A DNA stretch of 60,011 nucleotides from Candidatus Lustribacter telmatis (GTDB taxonomy: Bacteria; Vulcanimicrobiota; Vulcanimicrobiia; Vulcanimicrobiales; Vulcanimicrobiaceae): assembly GCA_003164045.1 (NCBI GenBank), contig PLRU01000016.1, forward strand, positions 8,637 through 68,647. Direction: 5' to 3'. A model generated the notes under the pieces. It saw only the letters and a list, made by a program, of their open reading frames with translations, made no database searches and was not told the DNA's origin. Below are positions 54,130 to 60,011 of this stretch, one piece after another. Both the position numbers and the translations under genes were made by a program. Every line of letters begins with the position of its first letter. Position 1 is the first letter of the stretch.

Positions 54130-55130
54130 TCGACGGCACCTTCGACGTCGCCGGCGCAGCCGGTCCCACGCACTTTTTCGAAGGGCTCACCGCCGAGACG
54201 CTCTCGCACGGATATCTCTTCGCCGGTCCGGCGGGCGTGGGCAAGAAAACGTTTGCCCTGCGGCTGGCTCAGTCGCTGCTCTGCGTGACGCCGAAGACCA
54301 CGCTGCTCGGCTATTGCGGCACCTGCAGCGGCTGCACGCGCGTCACGAGCGGCGTCCATCCCGATCTGTATTTTGCCGAGGGTCAGGTGAAGATCGGCGA
54401 GCGTGAGGCCGGCGGCTTCCACGCCGCGGAGGAAGCGACGGCGCGCGATCTCGTGCGTCAGCTCTCGATGCATTCGTATGCCGGCGGCTACCGCGTGTTC
54501 GTGTTGGGTGACGTCGATTTCACGCGCGAAGCCGCCAACGCGTTGCTGAAGTTTTTTGAAGAACCGCCGCCGGGCGTCTTACTGTTGCTGACCACGACGG
54601 CCGTTGCGCGCATCTTGCCGACCGTGCGTTCGCGCTTGCTCGAAGTGACGTTTCCGCTGCTCTCGAACCGCGAGGTCGCCGCGATTCTCGAACGCGAGGG
54701 AATCGAGCCCGACGTAGCGGCGCATGCGGCAGAAATCGCCGGCGGGAGCGTTACGCGCGCGCGCGCGCTGCTCGACGGTGAGGGAACGATGCGCGACGCG
54801 GTCGTGGAATGGTTTTTCGCGACGCTCGAAGGCGGCAGCGCGGATGCGACGGGCTGGGCGACGCGCCCCACGCTCGAGGAAGGGCTCGAAGTGGTGAAAA
54901 CGTTGACGCGCGATTGGCTCGCGGTGCGCGTCGGCGGCCCGGACGTGCCGCTCTTAGCGCGCGATCAAGCCGAGCGGATCGGCCGCTTGCCGCAACGCGA
55001 TCCGGTCGCGATCGCGCGCGCGCTCGGCGCGATCGGCGATGCCGAACGCGTCGCCCGCACGAACGTCTCACCGGCGCTCGTCGCCGACTTAGCGAAGATG
55101 GCGCTGTGCGCTACCAACGTGGGGGCGTGA
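54126..55130 (+). CDS. holB: DNA polymerase III delta' subunit
   Basis: 334 aa clamp-loader subunit. P-loop-like GPAGVGKKTFALRLAQSLLC, a four-Cys zinc module ending YCGTCSGC, HPDLY, and the sensor region EAANALLKFFEEPPPGVLLLL followed by LPTVRSRL. Begins in tmk by an ATGA overlap. Its 3' end overlaps the convergent membrane-protein gene by 20 bases. Confidence 0.92.
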   Translation: MIDGTFDVAGAAGPTHFFEGLTAETLSHGYLFAGPAGVGKKTFALRLAQSLLCVTPKTTLLGYCGTCSGCTRVTSGVHPDLYFAEGQVKIGEREAGGFHAAEEATARDLVRQLSMHSYAGGYRVFVLGDVDFTREAANALLKFFEEPPPGVLLLLTTTAVARILPTVRSRLLEVTFPLLSNREVAAILEREGIEPDVAAHAAEIAGGSVTRARALLDGEGTMRDAVVEWFFATLEGGSADATGWATRPTLEEGLEVVKTLTRDWLAVRVGGPDVPLLARDQAERIGRLPQRDPVAIARALGAIGDAERVARTNVSPALVADLAKMALCATNVGA

Positions 55131-55827
55131 ACGATACGTCGCTGTAGACTTTGGCCATGACGACCGCGATGTAGGCGGTAAGGATCGCTTGGATGACGGC
55201 GCCCAGCACGCTCGCGAGGATTTGCGAGGTGATACCGATTGCTTCGAAGACCCATTGCTCGATGTAGTTGCCGACGTAGAAAAATAAAACCAGGCTGACG
55301 GCCGTGAGCAGGGCCGCCGCCATCGGTGCACTGCGCACGCGCTCGATCGATACGCTGATCGCCGCACCGCCCGGAATTCCGCCGATGGATGCCGCTGCAA
55401 TCGTATAGATTAACGCGTACATCGCAACCGCGAGCAAGATGATCCCGACGAAACCGCCCAAAATCGTTCCCGCGTATTGCGCGATGCTTAAGACGAAGGT
55501 GAAGCCGAACGCCGCGAATAGGATGTCGCGGCCCTTGCGGCGCGCGTCTTGCCACGCGTCGTCGAACGATGCGGCGCCCTTGCGCCAGCCCGCATCCGCG
55601 ATGATGATCGAGACGCCGAGTGCGAAGAGCTGTATGAGTAACAGAAAGAACGTGGTGAGGCTGGCGATGAAGCCGCCGCCACCGATGCCCGCGTCAAAAA
55701 ACTGCGAGACGAGGATGCCGAGCACGCCGGCGAGCAGCGGCAGAATGATCACCGTTGGATTGCGCGCGAGCACGCCGAATGCCCGAAGATAGACCGAGAA
55801 GTCCAGGCGCTCGCGCGACGGTCTCAC
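55111..55827 (-). CDS. Multi-pass membrane protein of unknown function
   Basis: 238 aa with about six hydrophobic segments (for example VIILPLLAGVLGILVSQFF, FFLLLIQLFALGVSIIIA, GFVGIILLAVAMYALIYTI, ALLTAVSLVLFFYVGNYI). A cytoplasmic loop has WRKGAASFDDAWQDARRKG. It resembles the DUF6159/YciC-type glycerophosphoryl-like membrane families only loosely. ATG start 10 bases after the mtnP stop, so the two are probably co-transcribed. Confidence 0.75.
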   Translation of the reverse strand: MRPSRERLDFSVYLRAFGVLARNPTVIILPLLAGVLGILVSQFFDAGIGGGGFIASLTTFFLLLIQLFALGVSIIIADAGWRKGAASFDDAWQDARRKGRDILFAAFGFTFVLSIAQYAGTILGGFVGIILLAVAMYALIYTIAAASIGGIPGGAAISVSIERVRSAPMAAALLTAVSLVLFFYVGNYIEQWVFEAIGITSQILASVLGAVIQAILTAYIAVVMAKVYSDVSFTPPRW

Positions 55828-55837
55828 GTACGTACGA

Positions 55838-56638
55838 TCAACGAGCGCCGGCGAGTGCCGAGCCGCAGGTGCACGTGCGTTCCTTGGGCAGCGTTTCGAT
55901 GATCTTGAAGATGCCTTGCTTCACGCGCTCGTTGTTGCTCGAGAAGACCTCGATCACTTCGGCGTGGGAAACGGGCTTGATGCCGCCTTGGCCTTCGAGA
56001 CCGACGTCGTAGTCGGTGATCAGCGAGATGTTCACGTAACACATCTCGAGTTCGCGCGCGAGGTACGACTCCGGGTAGTTGGTCATATTGATGACTTCCC
56101 AACCCAGACTCGAGAACCACTTCGATTCCGCGCGCGTCGAGAAGCGCGGTCCTTGAATGATGACGATCGTGCCCTTGTCGTGGGTGTCGATCCCGAGTCC
56201 CTTGAGCGCGTCGACCGCGATCGGACGCATCTGCAAGCAGTACGGATCGGCGAAGCTGACGTGCGTCGTGACCGGGCCGTCGTAGAACGTATCTTTGCGT
56301 CCCGTTGTACGATCGACGATCTGGTCGGCAACGACCATCGAACCAGGTTTCACGTGCGCCTGCAGCGAGCCGCACGCCGTCGGTCCGATGATGCGCGTGA
56401 TGCCGAGTTCCTTAAAGGCCCAGGCATTGGCGCGGTAGTTGATCGACTGCGGCGGATAGCGATGATCCTTACCGTGCCGGGGCAGAAACGCAACCTTGCG
56501 TCCCGCGATCTCACCCAGCGCGATTTTGTCGGAGGGCATGCCATACGGCGTCTCCACCCAAACCTCGCGCTGGTTCTCCATCAAGCTATAAAAACCCGAA
56601 CCGCCATAAACACCAATCTCCGCCGAATCAGTCGCCAC
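55838..56638 (-). CDS. mtnP: S-methyl-5'-thioadenosine phosphorylase
   Basis: 266 aa purine nucleoside phosphorylase-family enzyme. Blocks: EIGVYGGSGFY, FLPRHGKDHRYPPQSINYRA, IIGPTACGSLQ, VVADQIVDRT and VINMTNYPESYLARELEMCY. It splits methylthioadenosine, the by-product of SpeE, into adenine and methylthioribose 1-phosphate, linking this gene to speD/speE. GTG start with GGAGG 7 bases upstream. A Cys pair (TCTCGS) near the C-terminus is typical of MTAP. Confidence 0.93.
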   Translation of the reverse strand: MATDSAEIGVYGGSGFYSLMENQREVWVETPYGMPSDKIALGEIAGRKVAFLPRHGKDHRYPPQSINYRANAWAFKELGITRIIGPTACGSLQAHVKPGSMVVADQIVDRTTGRKDTFYDGPVTTHVSFADPYCLQMRPIAVDALKGLGIDTHDKGTIVIIQGPRFSTRAESKWFSSLGWEVINMTNYPESYLARELEMCYVNISLITDYDVGLEGQGGIKPVSHAEVIEVFSSNNERVKQGIFKIIETLPKERTCTCGSALAGAR

Positions 56639-56704
56639 TTCAAGCCTCCAGAAAGCAAAAACGCCACGCGGGGCCTTCGAGAGCTATGGCAATCGCCCTA
56701 CCGA

Positions 56705-56787
56705 AGGCGGCTCGGGTCCCGGGTCACGCTCCGCTGCGAAAACCGTGAGGACCCGAACGCGATGAATTCGCTTGAAGCGAATTCACT
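56705..56787. repeat. Dispersed palindromic repeat, copy B
   Basis: AGGCGGCTCGG (56705-56715) starts a hairpin TCGGGTCC...GGACCCGA (56712-56719 with 56749-56756), extended by TCACG/CGTGA. CCGAACGCGA (56753-56762) and a near-perfect palindrome TGAATTCGCTT-G-AAGCGAATTCA (56763-56785) follow, ending CT. Same order as copy A at 40741. The right end overlaps the stop codon of the bifunctional-nuclease gene. Confidence 0.7.
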
Positions 56788-57259
56788 CGACGAAGTCTGA
56801 CGGTTTGAGCTCGTCGATGAATTTCTTGAATTTTTGGGTGTCCTGGACTTCGGCTTTTTTGTCCGGGACCGATTCCTCGAGCGCGATCTTGTCGGTGACA
56901 AAAATCGGCGCTTGCATGCGCAGCGCGAGCGCGATGCCGTCGGAGGGACGCGCATCGATTTCTTGCACTTCACCATTCGAACGAATGATGAGCTTGGCGA
57001 AGAACGTCGAGTCCTTGATATCGTGAATGACGATTTGCTCGAGCTTCGCGTGTTGCGATTCGAGCAGCGCACGCATCAGGTCGTGGGAGAGTGGCCGGGG
57101 GACGGCCGTTCCCTCAAGCGCGAGCGCAATGGCGGTAGCCTCGAACGGTCCGATCAGGATCGGGAGGTAGCGCTTGCCTTCGAGGTCCTTCAGGATGACG
57201 ACGGGATCGTGCGTCAGCAAATCGATTCCGAGCTTGTCGACCTTCATCTGCCGCATCAT
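56783..57259 (-). CDS. Bifunctional nuclease (BFN/DUF151) domain protein
   Basis: 158 aa from ATG 57259 (MMRQMKVDKLGIDL). The frame is open to TTG 57340, giving 185 aa, but the extra residues do not match the family start. The domain: PVVILKDLEGKRYLPILIGPFEATAIALALEG, PRPLSHDLMRALLESQ, IHDIKDSTFFAKLII and ARPSDGIALALRMQAPIFV. The plant homologue has DNase and RNase activity; the bacterial role is unclear. The stop codon lies within a palindromic repeat (copy B). Divergent from ychF. Confidence 0.88.
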   Translation of the reverse strand: MMRQMKVDKLGIDLLTHDPVVILKDLEGKRYLPILIGPFEATAIALALEGTAVPRPLSHDLMRALLESQHAKLEQIVIHDIKDSTFFAKLIIRSNGEVQEIDARPSDGIALALRMQAPIFVTDKIALEESVPDKKAEVQDTQKFKKFIDELKPSDFVE

Positions 57260-57358
57260 GGTAAGTCCGACGGGCCAAGGGCGAATCCTTCGGTAAGGCA
57301 TAACCCACCAGCGATGGTTTTCATTCGCACTCTTCGCCAAATGTCGCAGGTCCTATAA

Positions 57359-58453
57359 ATGGCTCTGGCGTGCGGCATCGTCGGCCTCCCAAACGTCGGC
57401 AAATCGACGATCTTTAACGCACTTACCCGCTCGGCACAAGCGCTCGCGGCGAATTATCCGTTCGCCACGATCGAGCCGAACGTCGGTGAAGTGCCCGTCC
57501 CCGATCCACGGCTCGAAACGCTGGCTGAGATAAGCGCCTCGAAAAAGATCGTGCACGCCACCGTGCGGTTCGTCGATATCGCCGGCTTGGTCCGGGGCGC
57601 GGCCAGCGGCGAGGGGCTCGGCAACGCATTCCTCTCGCATATCCGCGAGACCGATGCCGTTGCGATGGTCGTGCGCTGCTTCGACGATCCGAATATCACG
57701 CACGTCGAGGGCGCGCCGGACCCGCTGCGCGACATAGAAATCGTGGCTATCGAAATGGCGCTTGCCGACCTTGCGACGTTGGGGAAACGGCGCGAGCGGC
57801 TGGCCCGCGAGGTGCGGGCGAACCCCAAGCAGCAGCCGCAGCTCACCGCGCTCGATAACCTTGTCGAAGCGCTCGAGGCCAACCGCCCGGCACGTTCGTT
57901 TCCGGCCGATTCGGCTGAGGCGGCCCTGGGACGCGAGCTGTTTCTGCTGAGCATGAAACCGATGCTCTATGTTGCCAACATCGACGAAGCGCAGATCACG
58001 GCGCCGGGGCCGATGGTGCAGGCGGTCGTGGCCCACGCCAAGGCCGAGAACAGCCGCGCGATCGCGTTTTCGGGCAAAATCGAGTCGGAATTCGCCGGCC
58101 TGACGGAGGACGAGGCCACGGCCTTCCGCGAGGATTATGGGATTACGTCGGGCGGACTCGACCGGTTGATCGTCGAGGTCTACGACTTGCTCGGCTTGAT
58201 GACGTTCCTCACGACGGGCGAACAAGAAAGCCGCGCGTGGACGATTGAAAAGGGGACCAAGGCGCCGCAAGCCGCGGGCAAGATCCATACCGATATCGAG
58301 CGCGGCTTCATTCGCGCCGAGATCATCGACTACGCCGACTACGTGCAGTACCGTACCCCGGAGGCCCTTCGGGCCGTCGGGAAGATCCGCAGCGAGGGCA
58401 AGGAGTACGTGATGCGCGAGGGCGATGTCGTAGAGTTCCGTTTCAACGTATAG
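57359..58453 (+). CDS. ychF: Redox-regulated ATPase/GTPase YchF (OLA1)
   Basis: 364 aa, full length. G1 GLPNVGKSTIFNAL, FVDIAGLVRGAASGEGLGNAFL (G3 region) and the hallmark NIDEAQ in place of NKxD, which makes YchF prefer ATP. A C-terminal TGS domain ends YVMREGDVVEFRFNV. It associates with ribosomes. ATG 57359 directly follows TATAA and has no Shine-Dalgarno, so a leaderless start is possible here too. gdhA follows after 15 bases. Confidence 0.95.
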   Translation: MALACGIVGLPNVGKSTIFNALTRSAQALAANYPFATIEPNVGEVPVPDPRLETLAEISASKKIVHATVRFVDIAGLVRGAASGEGLGNAFLSHIRETDAVAMVVRCFDDPNITHVEGAPDPLRDIEIVAIEMALADLATLGKRRERLAREVRANPKQQPQLTALDNLVEALEANRPARSFPADSAEAALGRELFLLSMKPMLYVANIDEAQITAPGPMVQAVVAHAKAENSRAIAFSGKIESEFAGLTEDEATAFREDYGITSGGLDRLIVEVYDLLGLMTFLTTGEQESRAWTIEKGTKAPQAAGKIHTDIERGFIRAEIIDYADYVQYRTPEALRAVGKIRSEGKEYVMREGDVVEFRFNV

Positions 58454-58468
58454 GGGAGGCAAGGGGCT

Positions 58469-59731
58469 ATGACCACGACGACGGTCCGGGACGTCTCGGT
58501 GTTTGGGGACGCGATGGCCTATTTCGACGAGGCGGCATCGCTGCTCGACCTGGAACCGGCCATGCGGGCGATTCTCACCCACCCCTCGCGTCAGATCATC
58601 TTCTCGATCCCCTTCCAGCGTGACAACGGCAGCCTCGAGGTCTACACCGGTTACCGGGTCCAGTACAATTTCGCGCGCGGTCCGGCCAAGGGCGGCATCC
58701 GTTACCATCCAGGCGTGACGCTCGATGAGGTCACGGCGCTGGCGTTTTGGATGACGTGGAAGTGCGCCGTGGTCGATCTGCCGTTCGGCGGCGGCAAGGG
58801 CGGCGTCACCTGCGATCCGGGTGAGCTCTCGCAAGGCGAACTCGAGCGCATCACGCGCCGCTACGCGGCCGAACTCGTTGAGGTCGTGGGTCCCGATAAG
58901 GATGTGCCCGCGCCCGACGTCGGCACGACGCCGCAGATCATGGCGTGGTTCATGGACACGTACTCGATGCACATGCGCACCACGGTGCCGGGTGTCGTCA
59001 CCGGCAAGCCGGTCGAAATCGGCGGTTCGCTCGGGCGGGTCGAGGCGACCGGCCGCGGCGTCTCGCTCGTGGCGTTCGAAGAACTCCAGCACCTCGGCAT
59101 TGCGCCGGCCGCCGCGCGGGTCGTCGTTCAAGGCTTCGGCAACGTCGGTTCGGTTGCGGCGAAAATGTTCGCGTCGCGCGGCTGTAAGATGATCGGCATT
59201 TCCGATATCAGCGGCGGCTACGTCAATCGCAACGGCATCGATATCGCCGGCGCCACCGCGTACGCGCAAGAACATCATTCGCTGGAAGGCTATCGCGGCG
59301 GCGAACACGTCAGCAACGAAAAACTGCTCGAAACGGAGTGCGACGTACTCGTTCCGGCCGCGCTCGAAAAAGTGCTCACGGCCGAGAATGCCGAGCGCGT
59401 TCACGCGCGATTGATCGTCGAAGGTGCCAATGGTCCCACGACGCCCGAAGCCGATCACATCTTTCAGCGCAAGGGCACGGTCGTCGTGCCCGACATTATC
59501 GGCAACGCCGGCGGCGTGATCGTGTCGTACTTCGAGTGGGTCCAAGACCGTCAGGGCTACTTCTGGAAAGAGTCGGAAGTGAACGAGCGGCTCGAAGAAC
59601 TGCTGCTCACAAACTTCCGCAAAGTACGCGAAGTCGCGCACCAGCGGCAGATCCCGTATCGCACGGCGGCCTACATGGTCGCGATCGATCGCGTGACGCG
59701 CTCGATCAAGACGCGCGGGGTGTATGCTTAA
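58469..59731 (+). CDS. gdhA: Glutamate dehydrogenase (Glu/Leu/Phe/Val family)
   Basis: 420 aa. Substrate and catalytic blocks GYRVQYNFARGPAKGGIRYH and VDLPFGGGKGGV, NAD(P) fold VVVQGFGNVGSVAAKMF, NAGGVIVSYFEWVQ and RTAAYMVAI near the end. Interconverts glutamate and 2-oxoglutarate plus ammonia. ATG with a purine-rich AGGGGAGGC stretch upstream. Its TAA stop and the TAA of the convergent rhodanese gene share the sequence TTAA. Confidence 0.94.
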   Translation: MTTTTVRDVSVFGDAMAYFDEAASLLDLEPAMRAILTHPSRQIIFSIPFQRDNGSLEVYTGYRVQYNFARGPAKGGIRYHPGVTLDEVTALAFWMTWKCAVVDLPFGGGKGGVTCDPGELSQGELERITRRYAAELVEVVGPDKDVPAPDVGTTPQIMAWFMDTYSMHMRTTVPGVVTGKPVEIGGSLGRVEATGRGVSLVAFEELQHLGIAPAAARVVVQGFGNVGSVAAKMFASRGCKMIGISDISGGYVNRNGIDIAGATAYAQEHHSLEGYRGGEHVSNEKLLETECDVLVPAALEKVLTAENAERVHARLIVEGANGPTTPEADHIFQRKGTVVVPDIIGNAGGVIVSYFEWVQDRQGYFWKESEVNERLEELLLTNFRKVREVAHQRQIPYRTAAYMVAIDRVTRSIKTRGVYA

Positions 59732-60011
59732 TCGGGTGTCGTGCGCGTGGGCGGAATGACTTGCTGCAACGACGCCTCTTGCGTTTCGCCGCCGGCTTGT
59801 TCGTAGGCGGCTAGCGTTCCCTCGTAGACGCGTACGTGGGAGAAGCCGTCGGCGCGCATCTTCTCGGCGATGCGGCCGAGGTTCTCATCGTTGCCGTGTT
59901 CGGCGTAGAGAATTACCGGGTCGCCGTGAGCGATTGGCAGCGCCAAATGGTCGGCTGCCAGCAGTTCGTGCGGGCTGTAGCGGACCGCGCCACGGATTTC
60001 ACGCTTGCCGG
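59728..60011 (-). CDS. Rhodanese-like domain protein (3' part)
   Basis: Open to the window edge; 94 codons are visible. REIRGAVRYSPHELL, then PVILYAEHGNDENLGRIAEKM and GFSHVRVYEGTLAAYEQAGG match the second half of a rhodanese domain. The active-site loop, normally Y-C-xx-G, reads YAEHGND with no Cys, so it is probably not a sulfurtransferase. A short Pro/Thr tail closes the protein. Its N-terminus and neighbours lie outside the window. Confidence 0.8.
   Translation of the reverse strand, partial: GKREIRGAVRYSPHELLAADHLALPIAHGDPVILYAEHGNDENLGRIAEKMRADGFSHVRVYEGTLAAYEQAGGETQEASLQQVIPPTRTTPD

Noticed and set aside
57353..59641. A 762-codon open frame on the minus strand opposite ychF and gdhA
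   Set aside because: Mirror frame created by high GC at third positions. Its product is Arg/His/Asp-rich with no domain, and both plus-strand genes are complete and conserved.

Overview
The window is about 60 kb of dense, GC-rich (low-60s percent by eye) bacterial chromosome, with no tRNA, rRNA, CRISPR array, transposase or phage gene that I can recognise. GTG and TTG starts are very common, many neighbouring genes overlap by 1-11 bases (ATGA, GTGA, TTGA), and few starts have a strong Shine-Dalgarno sequence. The gene mix suits an uncultured-lineage, soil-type heterotroph. It includes a Thermotoga-type SpeD, a split glycine decarboxylase, paired DUF1800/DUF1501 genes, bacterial Lhr, a non-mevalonate IspE, and glycine-rich lipobox beta-propeller proteins. 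My best guess is Candidatus Eremiobacterota (WPS-2) or a relative. This is inferred from gene content only, without a marker-gene search.

Layout. 1-618: 5' part of sufB (minus strand). 619-1111: a 493-base divergent intergenic region full of hairpins, with two terminator-like hairpins in the probable speD leader. 1112-6840: speD, a strong terminator, then speE and the glycine cleavage genes gcvT-gcvH-gcvPA-gcvPB. 6934-12020: a tightly packed genome-maintenance run of NUDIX hydrolase, scpA, scpB, SF2 helicase, endonuclease IV and DNA polymerase IV. 12053-25755 (minus): ispE, a MobA-like nucleotidyltransferase, an AddB-like nuclease and an AddA-like helicase, then DUF1800, DUF1501, a GNAT acetyltransferase and Lhr helicase. 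25788-30190 (plus): a large (alpha/alpha)6-barrel glycosidase, a small membrane protein and the pyridoxal-phosphate synthase pair pdxS-pdxT. 30192-32474 (minus): a complete partner-switching module (membrane SpoIIE-type phosphatase, STAS antagonist, RsbW-like kinase). 32576-34145 (plus): a DUF1844-like protein, an HNH endonuclease and two small unknown proteins. 34151-36250: bioY and, divergently, an Orn/Lys/Arg decarboxylase. 36262-39893 (minus): a Tat-type amidohydrolase, a small CPCC protein and zwf. 39959-45329 (plus): an esterase and a five-gene branched-chain amino-acid type ABC importer. 45373-48103: an aldo/keto reductase and an R3H-domain ATPase. 48105-52718 (minus): a FecR-like protein and two paralogous beta-propeller lipoproteins. 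52811-60011: PilZ protein, tmk, holB, a membrane protein, mtnP, a bifunctional-nuclease-domain protein, ychF, gdhA and the end of a rhodanese-like gene.

Links between regions. Polyamine synthesis is spread over the window: decarboxylase, SpeD, SpeE, and MtnP to remove the methylthioadenosine by-product. The SpeE active-site loop resembles the agmatine/thermospermine type more than classical spermidine synthase. Several enzymes here use PLP (GcvPA/PB, decarboxylase), and the window carries the PLP synthase.

The least explained features are the speD leader RNA, a dispersed palindromic repeat present in two copies, a promoter layout that would give leaderless sufB and pdxS mRNAs, and the FecR/duplicated-lipoprotein locus. 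I see no clearly new defence or mobile system.
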